Shown: positions 10,512-21,708 of the stretch, in pieces | How positions within the stretch are numbered: position 1 is the first letter of the stretch | How the letters are laid out: each line of letters begins with the position of its first letter | Notes under the pieces: model-generated | Database searches by the model: none | What the model was told of the DNA's origin: nothing | The model's input: only the letters and a program-made list of their open reading frames with translations | Source of the DNA: Evernia prunastri | Taxonomy: Eukaryota > Ascomycota > Lecanoromycetes > Lecanorales > Parmeliaceae | DNA: 64,000 bases | Assembly (NCBI GenBank): GCA_003184365.1 | Contig: NKYR01000010.1 | Span: 1 to 64,000, forward strand | Reading direction: 5' to 3' | Position numbers and translations under genes: made by a program

Positions 10512-10831
10512 GAATTGGCGGGAAGAAGACCTCGAGTTCTGCATGATTGAAGAGGTCTCTGAATATGGACCGTCAAGAGGAGAAAGGAACCGCGCATATA
10601 AAGGAGTACGACTGAAGTGGATGCCGATAAAATCGAGAGAATCGGCGCATTATCTTTATCTATGGGTATTCCTATCCATGTCTACAGGTAAAGCTGCGCC
10701 AACCTAGGAGTTTGGTCGCGGCACTGGAGGATGACTAACGGATTCTGAGAAAAGACAGCGCAGTGTGCCTGCAAACCTGGTCGCGCGCGAAGCCAGGCGC
10801 CCTGATTACAGCGCCGACCATATGTGAAGTT
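10512..10831. other. Intergenic, convergent 3' flanks
   Basis: About 320 bp between the small helical protein and the next gene on the opposite strand. No feature recognised. Confidence 0.4.
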
Positions 10832-12053
10832 TCAACGGCCAGACATAGCGCTTGCAGCACCTTGGGGAAGCAATACAGCTCCGGTGACGGACCCTACAGC
10901 TTCTTGTGGAACCAACATTGTGGCAGCTTCCACATCGGGTTTGGAGAGGTCAGGAATGGTGAGATTCTCCCCGTTAGCTAGGAGTCTCAGCATCTGCTTC
11001 GTGGGTATAGCCAACTGTCGTCCTAACGTAGCTTTAAGGATCGTCTTCCTCGCAGCAGCGTTCCTAAACTTTCGAAGGTACAACTTCCGTTTTTTGACTG
11101 TTTGGTCTTTGGGAGCCTGCCATGCAATGGGTTTCAGAGACATGGATTGCATCGGAGGTGCATCGGTCAGGTTGCCGTCTTGAGTGGAATGAGGGAGCTG
11201 AGAGTTTGTTTCCTGATGCTGGCCCTGGCGTTCATTCGCAAGAAGCTGGTCGATCGTAGGCGGAGCTGGAATCTCTGCTTCTGATGGCTGGCTGTTCTCC
11301 GCTTCCCACGAAGGTTTATGAACCATGATCTTTGGTGTTGCATAGTAAGGGACCGAGCTGGACGGAGCTGAGATTCTCTCCATCACGGGCGGTATCGGTG
11401 TGGCAGCGGGTGTAGCAGGCGCTTCCTCCTCAGGCGTGACTGGTAACCGACAGGTCAGCAAATTTCGACCGCAAACCACACTTCATTGGAGGGTACATAC
11501 CTGAATCCTCGTGATCTACGGGTATCTCAGTTTCACCTTGTCTGGCTAGGTTCTCAATAGGTTCGCGTTCTGAAGTTGAAGCTGAAGCACCTGTCTCGGC
11601 TAGGTCCTCGGCAAATCCACGTTCTGAACTTGGGTCTTTCTCCTTGGCTAGGTGCTTCACAGAACCAGAGTCTGAACCCACAGCTTTCCTCTCCTGGTCA
11701 TCCAAATCCTCCATTGATGATAAGCTACTACGAGGAAGTTCGATCGATTGGTGTACATCCGTCCCGGCGACAGATCCTCCAGCAGTAGGGGAGCTGCCGG
11801 TAGCGCTGAGGACAGGAGATTGCGGAGTGTCTCCTTCTGCATGCAATTTCGATATTATTGTTGATATCATTGGAGACGGCCGCTCCTCTTGCTCACTACG
11901 GTCACGCAATGAAGGAGATGCAGATGGTTGACTCGCTTGTGACGACCGAGCCTGTTGCTCATGAATAGGGACGAGGCGTGGCCAGCTCCAGCCAGCAGAG
12001 CTCGAGTGCTTGTATTCCGGTCTCTTTCCAACAGAGACAGGAGAGCTATGCAT
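10832..12053 (-). CDS. Uncharacterised low-complexity protein (2 exons)
   Basis: Family not recognised. Exons 12053-11501 and 11439-10832 join over a 61-nt intron (GTATGT...CCAG) to give 386 aa. The N-terminal two thirds are Ser/Glu/Pro-rich and probably disordered, with repeated short blocks such as LAKEKDPSSERGFAEDLAE and EREPIENLARQGE. The C-terminus, from about 300, is more ordered: LKPIAWQAPKDQTVKKRKLYLRKF, rich in Lys/Arg, then LTIPDLSKPDVEAATML. I chose the ATG at 12053 because upstream sequence in the same frame is antisense to the first exons of the next gene, although the frame stays open to 12611. A nuclear role is a guess from the basic stretch. Confidence 0.55.
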
Positions 12054-12381
12054 GGTAAGAGGATGCAATTTTCGACATGAGGACTGAACGAAGGGATAAT
12101 GATAATGAGGTTGTGAGAAGACGTGTACAGACTGAGAAAGACGTAGAACGATGGTCATCAAGGCGAAGGCTCCTGCCAAATAGAGACATCGCAATTGAAA
12201 GGAGCTTTGTCGAATCAAATGGGCAATTGCGAGGGCCAGAGACAACTCACTTGCTCTATCTTCAAATCTTAGTAGTAGGACCTTAGTCGCGCGACAAAAA
12301 TATGCCAACGTTTCTCCACAGTCGAAAAAGTATTCTCCCACCCATTGAATCCACTCCGCTCGAGCGGTTGTATTTCCTGCC
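12054..12381. promoter_or_regulatory. Bidirectional promoter, low-complexity gene / SRRM1-like gene
   Basis: The two genes start head to head 328 bp apart, so both promoters must lie here. No specific binding site is clear. Confidence 0.5.
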
Positions 12382-14196
12382 ATGGCTTCGAGTGTGGATG
12401 CTAAGCTGCTGAAGTCCACGAAGTTCCCAGCAGAATTCAGCCAGAAGGTGGACATGCAAAAGGTCAACGTCGAAGTCATGAAGAAGTAAAGACGCCCAAC
12501 GGCCGCCCAATCCTCAGAACGATACTGATGCAGGAGCCGTAGATGGATCGCTGGCAAGATTTCTGACATACTTGGAAATGAGGACGACGTTGTTATTGAG
12601 CTGTGCTTCAATCTACTTGAAGGTTCACGTAATGTATGGCCTATTGACCTCGTGCTTTGACCGAGACTGGCTGACCTTAAACCTAATAGCCTGATATCAA
12701 AGTACTACAAATTCAGCTTACGGGATTCCTTGACAAGGACACTGCCAAATTCTGCAAAGAGTTATGGTTGCTCTGCCTCAGCGCTCAGAGCAATCCCCAA
12801 GGCGTGCCCAAGGAATTACTAGAGGCCAAGAAGCTAGAACTGATACAAGAGAAGGCATGGTTCCAGGTTGTCTAGTCTGGTGGGTTCGAGCTTATGTTTG
12901 ATTACAGATCGATGCTGAGAAAGCTGCCGAAGAGGCACAACGCCGCAAAGAGCAAGAGCGACAGCGAGATCGTAACGTCGATAACATCAGGCAACGAGAG
13001 AGGGGCGAACGAGGAGGCCGTGGTCGGGGCAGAGGCGATAGAGGAGGATATCGTGATCTTGATCGGCGTCAGCCACGCGATTCAAGGTCTCCACCTCCTA
13101 GACGCCGAAGCCCACCACCTAGCTTTCGTGGTCCTCCACCCCCACGGGAGACTGATACGTACATTCCACCTGGCCGAGGTGGTCGTCGGTCAGATGACAG
13201 GCGACGTAGGTCGCCTTCTCCTAGAAGGTCGCCTTCTTATTCGCGGTCCCGGTCTAGAACTCCACCACGTCGTAGATACGAGGACGACGATCCTCCCAGA
13301 CCACGCCGTCGATACACTCCAAGCCGGTCTCGAACTCCTCCACGTCGGAATTATGGCAGAGATAGAGATCAGAGAACTCGGAGACGTGATGATGATCGAG
13401 CAAGATCCTATACACCTTCAGATACCTCTCGCTCACGTTCCCCCAGACGAAGTCGAAGAAGACGCTCCCCCTCCTTGTCATCTCGTAGCCCCACCCCGCC
13501 TCGAAGAGCCAGAAGATATGGCCGAAGACGGCATTCGTCATCTCCGTTGAGCTCTCGCTCTCGCTCAATAAGCAGGGACCGAAAACCTGCAGGCAGATCA
13601 AGAAAATCACCTTCCTATGACAGTGATGACAGAAGGAGTGGCACACGCGCTGATTATCGAAAGGGACCAAGACATCATCATGACCGGCGTCGCAGCCTCA
13701 GCTCCAGCCGGAGCCGCGGCAAAGAACAACTTAATCCTGCTCCTGCACCAGTCAGCAAAAGTCCAACGCCCCCGAGACAGAGAGATCGCAAAAGGCGTCG
13801 CTCTTTGCAGAGATACGCACCCGCGGGCAGGAGAAGGCGCAATAGCTCATCAGTGTCCTCACCCGTTGACAAGCGACGCAAGACAGCTGACTCTTCTGCG
13901 GACGAGGACACAGAGCCAAAAGGCATTAAATCGAAAACTCTCCCGGCTGAGGCAGACAGGCATGCTGAGGTGGGTAGTGATTCATAAGTCATCTGCAAAT
14001 GTACTACCAATATCCTCCCCATAAGACGTCCTGGTTGTTGCCCTTGAGATCCTAGGCTGATGAACCTTCCCTACGTCAGGATCGTTTCCCCACGCTCACA
14101 GCTACCGAACTTCGTGAAAAGCTTCTGCGAGAAAAAGTAAAGGCTTTGCGGAAGTCGAGTAGCACGCAGAAGGAGCTCGATGCGGACGGGGTCTGA
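12382..14196 (+). CDS. SRRM1-like PWI-domain SR splicing coactivator
   Basis: Nuclear protein of the SRRM1/SRm160 type that binds nucleic acid through a PWI domain and bridges splicing factors through RS repeats. Exons 12382-12485, 12543-12633, 12690-12866, 12908-13969 and 14080-14196 give 516 aa. The PWI domain covers about residues 20-110: KVNVEVMKKWIAGKISDIL is restored only if the first intron ends at 12542, then EDDVVIELCFNLLEG and PDIKVLQIQLTGFLDKDTAKF. A Gln/Glu/Arg helix and RGG-like segment follow, then about 280 residues of SR/RS, SP and PPR repeats. The last exon codes ELREKLLREKVKALRKS, a conserved fungal tail. Introns are short. Confidence 0.9.
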
Positions 14197-15032
14197 TCGC
14201 AGCATAGAATGTACTCATTCAAGTCATGACTTGCTATATTCTGAATTGAAAGAGATCCTACAGATAGCTAAGGAGCTTTAATTGTTGTATATATAAAATC
14301 AACATCCAAGGCTTCTGTCTATCTTGCGGACCTTAAAGTGATGCACTTCAAGTATTCGATCTCTGAGACTTGGACTGCCATTATTTCCTTCTCCCAGATC
14401 AGATCGATGGTAAGACAAAGGATTCATGCCCCATCTTGCCCCAGACTGTCTCCAATCCCAATCTCCTTCACGAGACCATCCGACAAGCCCGATTCCCCTT
14501 CTAGGCGGTATTAAATGAGACCAACAAGGTTGCTCGTACTGTTAAATGCTGCATGACAGGATTTTTGTCCCTGTTGTGAACACGGTGGTCTAGCTTGGGG
14601 CGCGGGATATTCGCACTAAGACAATCGCGGTAATGTACTGGTGACAGTTCACAGGCGAAAGGCTACATGGTCCTTTAGCATCCAGTATAAAAGCATGTCC
14701 AACTACTTATGATGCCAAGTGTCAATCACCACACAGGCAGGCATCCCCTTTGCTTATGTACAACACTGGCCAGTTCCGTTCTGAACTCCATTTTAAAACA
14801 TAGCATTTGAGTCGTGGATGTCAAACATCAGCAATGCTTAACCGGCAAACCTGATCTCGCATTTAAGAGTACATGTCCTATAGGCCATATGCCCATCAGA
14901 GTCAAACCATGGCCACCTGTCTTATCCAGACTAAGCTGTGAATGGAGTCTAGCTGCTCAGGACTGCTTCGTGAACTTGAATGTCGCTCTTAAGTACCTTA
15001 CTCAGCGGAATCGCGTACAAAACTTGATGCTG
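14197..15032. other. Intergenic region between convergent genes
   Basis: About 840 bp between the SRRM1-like and PWWP genes, which end towards each other. Open frames here are short and not protein-like. I see no RNA gene. Confidence 0.45.
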
Positions 15033-17222
15033 TTAGGAAGTTGCCTCAACAGTCCCATCTGCCACTGACGGCTTGTACTCCTTTTCAGGGGCACTCTCAA
15101 TCGCAAGCCCATCGGTCTTTTCTTCCTCTGCGGTCTTCTCCTGTTCAGCGGCCGTTGCTTCTTCTGGCTTCTCGGCTTCTCTTTCTCCTTCAGTAGTTGT
15201 GCCGATCTTTTTCTCCAACTTCTCCTCATTCTCCTCTTCTGGTGCAATAGCGTCGCCATCTTCAGCGTTCTCGGCCTGTTCTTCAACTTGCTTGGAAGCT
15301 TCGCCGTTAGTAGGGGGAGCTGTTGCAGAGGCTTCCGGTTTTGCCTCGTCATCTTTATCGCCTACTCCCCCTCCGTTAGGGTCATTGGACAAGGTCTCAT
15401 TCCATTTGGCAAGTAAGTCCACAGATCGGGTCTTGAAGTGGAACTCTTCATCTAGAGGGATCGTGGGGAGCTTCAGCATTTGTCTCAGCACTTTGTGGAT
15501 CTTGGTGGTGCGAATGATGCTCCCTTCGAGATCTGGGTAGGTCTCTAGCTCGCTCAAGAAGTCGGACATAGACTGTTGAATGTTAGTGTGAACTTGAAGC
15601 TATTGGATATGGAGGTTTGACGTACCTTCATCTCGTCCTCCTTGGGCATAGTATCACGAGAAAGGAATCCTCGCTGCAATTTGTGCCGGAAATAGAGGAC
15701 TGTTTCAACTCAGTACATGCTACTTCAAAGGCTTCGGATGTCAGTACCTTTCTTCTCTTTCATCTCCTTCATCTGAGCTGGGGTTGGAGGTTTGTCTTCG
15801 ACCTTGGGGGTGACGATTTCTTCCTCGCTTCCACTCTTCGTAGCTGCGGCTTTGGCTTTAGGTTTCGCCGCCGCCTTCTTCTTAGTAGTGGATTCAGCTG
15901 CGGGTGTTTTCGGTGTAGTCAACTTGAGCTTGGTTGCTGTTTTGGGCGTCTTCGTAGGCTTAGGTTTGTCAATGAGTAATCAACGTGGGCTGACATGCAC
16001 ATTCTTACCTTTTCATCGGCTTCATCACTTTCGTCAGCCTTCTTTCGCTTCTTCGACTTAGGCTTCTCTGGAGGCGCCTCATCGTCGATCTCCATCTCCT
16101 CGGCATCATCTGCGACAGCAGCGACGTCGCCGCTCTTTCGAGAAGACTTCTTTGTCTTTTTTGACGCCTTTTCTTCTTTCAATTCCTCGTCTATTTCCAC
16201 TGCTTTCTGGTGATCTGCAAGCATGGTCTTAAAATGTGCTAAATCATTGTTCTCTGCAGCTTTGCTATAAGCGGCGAGCAACGTCTTCGATTTTCCCTTC
16301 TCTGCTGGATTCTTGGTCGTCTCAGCTTCGACGTCTAACGGTGCCAGCTCGGTGTTAGGAATCCAGGCACTAGGAAGGTATGTCAGCAAGTGGCCTCGCC
16401 AAAGTATGCCCCAAAGCGTTAAGACTCTGAGAACGATGCGCATTCGGAGGACCCACAATTCATTTGTATGTCTACCTCATATTAGTGACACTCATTCAAA
16501 ATATAGGGTATGAACTCACAGAAACATGATGGGAAATGTCCTCTCATGAGCCCGCTTGCCTCCATCAGCGTAATCTGCCCTCTTGAACGTTCCGTCTTCC
16601 AAGGCTGCAGTAACTGGTCGAGTAGTCAAGAGGCTTTGGGGAAGCATGTCTTCATCACAGATGACGGATGGCCACGGTGGGTGGCCCTTCATTCGAGCAA
16701 TGTAATATTCGCCAGGTTGAGCACTGAGGTTTGTTAAAGGTCTTGACTTCTTCTTATTGAGCTTCTTGCTCTTGTGCTCTGGGACCGCCGATGACTTTTT
16801 TCGTGAAGAGCCACCAGTGCTTGCTCTCTTTGACGGAACAGGGGTGGTGCCATTGGTGGGAGGTACAGCTGGACTAGATTCACTTCCCTGGATGACACCG
16901 GTCTCCGTAGCGTCTTGCATCTCGGTATCTTGGATATCTGGTGCGGAAGGAGAGGGTTTATTATCAGTGGCGTGGCTTGTGTCGCCGTTGGTCTTGGTAG
17001 CTAGGAGAAGATAACAAGATTAGTCTATTGTCAGAGTGGATTGCTGGAGCGGAACATACTGTCGGCAGCTTCCTCTTCTCCTGCCCCTTCCATAGGCGGC
17101 TCCGAAACACCCTCGTCTGTGGCTTTTTCAGCAGCCTTAACACCATTGTCTTGTTGTGAATGCTCCATCTCAGCACCTGATGCAGTAGGATTAGATATTG
17201 CGACGTTTGTCTCTTCGGCCAT
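15033..17222 (-). CDS. PWWP-domain chromatin protein with TFIIS-N/LEDGF-like domain
   Basis: Predicted histone-methyl-lysine reader. Seven exons (minus strand): 17222-17060, 17000-16520, 16471-16457, 16369-16009, 15958-15748, 15699-15626 and 15572-15033, giving 614 aa. The PWWP domain lies at about 130-235, with GEYYIARMKGHPPWPSVI as its core. The 15-nt third exon is needed to give FLHTNEFAWIPNTELAPLD. A Lys-rich, nuclear-localisation-type region (KSKKRKKADES and Ala/Lys repeats) follows. Near 420-500 a helical bundle (LYFRHKLQRGFL, then FLSELETYPDLEGSIIRTTKIHKVLRQML and LLAKWNETL) matches the TFIIS N-terminal/integrase-binding type seen in LEDGF and HRP2. The tail is Glu-rich. Fungal Pdp3 proteins are the closest known role, but the identity is inferred. 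Confidence 0.85.
16457..16471 (-). other. 15-nt microexon in the PWWP gene
   Basis: The exon A-CAT-ACA-AAT-GAA-TT lies between introns ending GGTAG and starting GTGGGT. It codes only HTNE plus split codons, and joins the two halves of the PWWP domain in frame. Without it, or with a longer exon, the conserved NEFAWIPN motif cannot be formed. Confidence 0.7.
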
Positions 17223-18528
17223 GGCGGGGAAAAACGGGTAGTGAGAATGGAGATGGTCGGTGAGAGTTCTTGTGCAGCTACCGGTTAACACGCGTTTCTG
17301 AATTGGAAGTGACAGGAAGTGACGCGAAGGAAAACGGTGTTTGAAGTAAAGAAACGATTCTCAAAAAGCAGTGAAGATGAAGCTTGAAGATACCTGGGAT
17401 TGATGTTGAGTGAAGTATTGAGGAGAATGACGTGCAGAAACCGATTGAGATTCTGATGGCTGTGGAATAAGAGATGCGCAAAAAGGCAAGGGTGTCCAAC
17501 CACCGGGATCGTGGTGAAAATTAATTCTAAAAAGGACTGACTACCAAGAAGCGGCTTACATAAGATTCTCTCTCTCAGTCTCAGGCTTCCCCCAGCCACC
17601 TGCTATTGTCGCTGGACCTCTTTGAACGAAGCTTGTACGAGTACTTTGATTGATGATATCTGCCTTGTACAATACAAAATAGGTGATGACAATAAGAAAA
17701 CACAGGAAGGAAGGAAGGAAGGTGGAAAGGGTTGCGCCCACTCTATTAGGACCGATGTTGTTGATGAGTGAAGGAAAACCAAAACCAAAAAATTCTTCTT
17801 TTTATCCTGCCACACTTAGCGCCAGTTCTTCCGCGGCTTCCTTGCTGCAACATTCGCCATTATTTCGCCATGTGGACAGGTGAACATCCATCATCGCGCA
17901 CTGAGGGCCATGATCTCCCACATCCAGAATAGCGAGGCCACTTCCAAGGAGGCACTCAGCGCTCAATATACCTCGCGGAAGGAAACCCGTGCCTGATCGA
18001 GAGCAAGTATAGTACTGACCCGCCTAGTACTAAGCAGATGGTCACGAGATGAGCCATGGCTATCACTCCTTTCTTTGTTCTTGCTTTCTCGTTATCATGA
18101 GGACCGCCACAACGACTGGCAGACTTGGCCTATTGACTTTTGAATTAGGAGAGGAAAATGGAAGCGTTCTTGAGAAAGCATGACTATGATATCTTTCTGC
18201 ATGAGCTGGATAAACAGTAGGGTCATGGCGGCCAAATCCTGGAACCAAAGTACTGCAGTGCTCTCGAAGGTTGACGAAGGATAGCAAGAGCCGTGCGAAA
18301 AGAGCTTGATCAGGCTCCCATGTGCCAAGATAATCAAAATAAAAAGCAAGAGGTGATGCATTTAGCCAAAACACTTTCCACAAATGCAATCACCGTCTGT
18401 CACTGCATCCAACTGCACTTTTAAGAACCGAGGGCATTTGGCACACGATGTTATGCCTCTGACAATAAAATTAAAAACTCTAATTGTTATGCTCTCATCG
18501 GCAAATCGAAGAGATTGTTGTTCGGTAG

Positions 18529-18554
18529 ATCATATAGAAGCATCATATAGAAGC
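18529..18554 (+). repeat. 13-bp direct tandem repeat, two copies
   Basis: ATCATATAGAAGC occurs twice without a gap (18529-18541 and 18542-18554). Confidence 0.85.
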
Positions 18555-19263
18555 ATCACGACAACGCAAATAAACATCTTTCACAGCAGTGTCGTCTTCC
18601 ATAATCAAAGACGAGAGGAAGCTCTCATATAAACATGAACCACCCTCCAATTAGAGAGCTTCGAAAGCCACGGAGCGATAGCTGGAAATTTCGATAAGAC
18701 TATCAAATCTTCTTTTGAGTCACGGATGGTGTCATTTATCAAAGCCAGGACATCACAATGACCTAGTGTTTGAAGTTCGAAAAAATTCAAAGAGAGGCAG
18801 CACCGGTACTGCAAGTTCCACCTACTCTCGAAAAACGCAAGACGTCCCCATTGTCTGGCAAGAAAGAGCCTCATTTCATGCGGCGAGGCTTTCGCTACGG
18901 GTATTCTGATATCATGGTATGGGTTGCGCGATCATGTTGATATGGCATAAAGCCTTTGAAGATGACTCTTCGTAGGTGTACCACGATTCTTGATGCCCTC
19001 GTGCGATGCTAGATGCACATTTGTATTTGCAGCGGCCCACATTCAAGCGCTGTCTGCATGGGCTCTACCAGAAATGAGCAACGCTCAGTGTTGACGGTTT
19101 CACTAAGGATAGGTGCATGATTCATGTCGAAGGAGCTATTCTTTCAAGCTGAAAAGGAATAATGTGCTGTCGTCATGAAGGGATAATGGAAACTTAGGCA
19201 AATAGGAAAGTGCAATGTTTAGAACGAAAACAAAATAGCCGCGGAGATCGTATGAGCTAACAC

Positions 19264-19279
19264 AAATTACGCGTAATTT
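19264..19279. promoter_or_regulatory. 16-bp perfect palindrome containing ACGCGT
   Basis: AAATTACGCGTAATTT is its own reverse complement. Its core ACGCGT is the MCB (MluI box) sequence bound by the MBF cell-cycle factor in yeasts. It lies just downstream of BNA1, so a regulatory role is unproven. Confidence 0.3.
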
Positions 19280-19591
19280 ACTCTACGGTAATTTAGCATC
19301 AGATGTGGATGTCAGGTATTTTCGAGTAGAATAAGTAGGGCTGGGTAGACCTACTCGGTCTGGATCAAAACATATACGCTCATCGTGCAAATACTCCCTT
19401 TGAGTCCTATGACAGAACCTCTTGGCTTCGCGGAAAAGGCTCAAATTCTTTTGCAACTATAATCCATGTGATTGCCTAAGTGAGATTATACAATAACAGG
19501 ACTTTACAACTTCTAATGCCGCCTTGTAGCCCACTCAAGACATGAATGCTACATGCTATGGTTCTCCTCGCTTTCTGGATAGTCAAAGTCT

Positions 19592-20222
19592 CTATGGTTG
19601 CACGACGCCCCTCGGCACCAGATCGGCCAGCTCTCCACACTTCTTGCACTTCCTCTTTTCATCTGAGGCCTTGAACCCATTCACTGCCTCCTTGATCTGA
19701 GTTCCAAGATCCGTGCAATGGAAAGCTTCCTCATTTACAACATCCCCACAGTTCTGGCAGTACCATCTCAGCCGATCCTGGCTTTCTGCTGGTCTGGGCT
19801 GCTCTAGCACGATACCGACAGTATCCGCGAATCGCACCGGGTTGTGCGGGGTATTGGGAGGTAGCAAGAACATCTCGCCCTCGCGGATTGGAATGTCCCG
19901 AAACTTTCCATCGTCCACGACTTTCAGAAGCATTGAGCCACGGTATTGGTAAAACCATTCGGCGGTCTCGTTGATGTGGTAGTCTGATCGAGCATTTGGT
20001 CCACCGACGATCTAGACTTCCATGAGCACCCTGCAGCTTGTGCTAGACCGTAGATATCAGCACGTACCATCACAGTCACATCATCTTTGTATACACAGTA
20101 GTTGTTAATCGGTGGTTTGAGTAAATGGGAGTTCTCCTCCAGCCTGATTGTTCGTCAGCTTCACGGTTGAAATATGAAGCTGCTACTGACCATTTTGGCA
20201 TGTTCAGTGGACTTGATAGCAT
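19592..20222 (-). CDS. BNA1: 3-hydroxyanthranilate 3,4-dioxygenase
   Basis: Cytosolic non-haem iron enzyme that opens the ring of 3-hydroxyanthranilate in the kynurenine route from tryptophan to NAD. Exons 20222-20191, 20143-20068 and 20011-19592 give 175 aa, the usual length. The first junction restores PKWLEEN and the second VMIVGGPNARSDYH. Iron ligands are seen in DYHINETAEWFYQ (His and Glu) and in NTPHNP (His). The C-terminal rubredoxin-like pair CQNC and CKKC, which binds a second metal in this family, is present. It starts 274 bp from Rcl1 in divergent orientation. Confidence 0.96.
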
Positions 20223-20496
20223 ATTGACTCAGTGCTTTGAGAACCTAGGTGAGGAGCGTGGTGTTCACATGTCATGATGAGTGGCTTTACTCAGTGCTTC
20301 ACGGAAAATCACGAGGGGTTCCCTATGACGAGTAGAAGATGACAAAGCTGTTACAATTTACAGCTAGTGCGACTAAGTGTATTTTATCACACGTATGATG
20401 CAGGCGAGCAATGAAAATCGCAAAGAGCACATTTATGGAGTTCACAAATCAGATAGGACGATCGCCAAACTAGATGAAGCTCTATTATAAGTGAAA
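20223..20496. promoter_or_regulatory. Bidirectional promoter BNA1 / RCL1
   Basis: The 274-bp gap between two divergent ATGs must contain both promoters. CTATTATAAG close to the Rcl1 start (about 20481-20490) resembles a TATA-type element, but its closeness to the ATG makes this doubtful. Confidence 0.4.
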
Positions 20497-21708
20497 ATGG
20501 CGACTACGCCTCAAGCGCCACTCCGTTTTCATACGCAAAAGTCCCTAGCTCACCGATTGATCCTCTCCACCCTTACTGGCCGCGCAGTTCGCTTTGAACA
20601 GATTCGGCCGTCATCTCCTACTCACACAGGCCTCGCACCTCACGAGATCTCCTTTCTCCGCTTACTTGAAGCTGTTACCAACGGGTCACAATTTGTGATT
20701 GGCCTTACGGGAACAGAGCTGCTCTACAAACCAGGCTTGATAACAGGGAGCGCTCCTGGATCTGGTGCCAGTAACGGGGTGATAAGGCATGAGCTGCCCG
20801 CTGAGTGCAACAGAGGCGTCAGCTACTTCTTGATACCGCTATGCCTCCTCGCACCATTCTCAAAGGCACCGATTAATGTCTTGTTTACTGGTCCCGGAGT
20901 CATTACTTCTGCCACACTCTCGGGGGATACGTCTGCAGACAGCGTGCGGACAGCGATACTACCTCTCTACGCACAATTTGGGGTTCAAAATAACATTGAA
21001 CTGAGGATTCTGCGGCGCTCCAATGCGAGTACTGGTGGGAAGGGAGGGGCTGGCGAGGTCCAGCTTGTTTTCGCGCATCAAGTCCGGCTTCCGAAGACGG
21101 TACACATAATGAATCCCGGGCGAGTGAAAAAAATACGAGGTGTTGCATACTGCACAGGAGTCTCGGCATCGAACAACGCTCGAATGATTGAGGAAGCCAG
21201 AGGGATTTTGAACCCAATGACAGGAGATACTTACATTTTCTCGGATGTGTCTTCTGCTCCCTATCTTACGTCGAAGGACAAATCCAATCCGAATCAGAAA
21301 AGAAAAACAGGAGTCGGATTTGGGCTCTCCCTTGTCGCAGAGTCATCTACTGGATCGCTTTACTCCGCAGATCTTGCATCACCGCCGGCAGGAGGGATAC
21401 CACCTGAGGAGATAGGGCGGCAGTGTGCATATCAGCTCCTGGAGTCCATTTCGCTTGGGGGAGCTGTATCTCTGGCAGCAGCACCTACTGTATTGACCCT
21501 CATGGCAATGGGTTCGGAAGACGTTGGAAGATTACAGCTAGGCAAGGATGTGCTTAGTAGCGAACCAATAATCGGACTTGCCAGAGATCTTAAAGCATTT
21601 GGGGCAAGTGGATGGGGAGTACGGGAGTCTACCACAGGATTGGACGGTGACGTCGTGGTCAGTGTCGTCGGCAGGGGTGTGGGCAATGTGGGAAGGAAAG
21701 TTGCGTGA
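20497..21708 (+). CDS. RCL1: Rcl1, RNA 3'-terminal phosphate cyclase-like ribosome biogenesis factor
   Basis: Nucleolar U3 snoRNP-associated protein of the small-subunit processome, needed for pre-rRNA cleavage at site A2. Single exon, 403 aa from the ATG at 20497; the frame is open two codons further upstream with a GTG. The sequence matches the RNA cyclase fold: LAHRLILSTLTGRAVRFEQIR near the N-terminus, the SYFLIPLCLLAPFSK segment, and PGVITSATLSGDTSADSVRTAILPL. In the family Rcl1 lacks the catalytic histidine of true cyclases; the C-terminal region here also shows no obvious HxxxxH-type site. The length compared with yeast Rcl1 (about 367 aa) is explained by inserts such as a Gly-rich loop near 185. 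Confidence 0.93.
   Translation: MATTPQAPLRFHTQKSLAHRLILSTLTGRAVRFEQIRPSSPTHTGLAPHEISFLRLLEAVTNGSQFVIGLTGTELLYKPGLITGSAPGSGASNGVIRHELPAECNRGVSYFLIPLCLLAPFSKAPINVLFTGPGVITSATLSGDTSADSVRTAILPLYAQFGVQNNIELRILRRSNASTGGKGGAGEVQLVFAHQVRLPKTVHIMNPGRVKKIRGVAYCTGVSASNNARMIEEARGILNPMTGDTYIFSDVSSAPYLTSKDKSNPNQKRKTGVGFGLSLVAESSTGSLYSADLASPPAGGIPPEEIGRQCAYQLLESISLGGAVSLAAAPTVLTLMAMGSEDVGRLQLGKDVLSSEPIIGLARDLKAFGASGWGVRESTTGLDGDVVVSVVGRGVGNVGRKVA

Larger units (their letters stand above)
17223..19591. other. Long intergenic region (2.4 kb), no supported gene
   Basis: No recognised coding sequence. It holds a short GGAA-type tract (about 17704-17723), a 13-bp tandem duplication (18529-18554), and a 16-bp perfect palindrome (19264-19279). 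Open frames of 80-110 codons on both strands have poor amino-acid patterns. A non-coding transcript or a fast-evolving gene cannot be excluded. Confidence 0.4.

Noticed and set aside
12054..12611. Upstream part of the 393-codon minus-strand frame as genuine coding sequence
   Set aside because: It is antisense to well-supported exons of the SRRM1-like gene. I kept it as a finding but not in the gene model.
18063..18874. Several 80-110-codon minus-strand frames
   Set aside because: No recognisable motif, and frames compete with each other; no convincing splice links were found.
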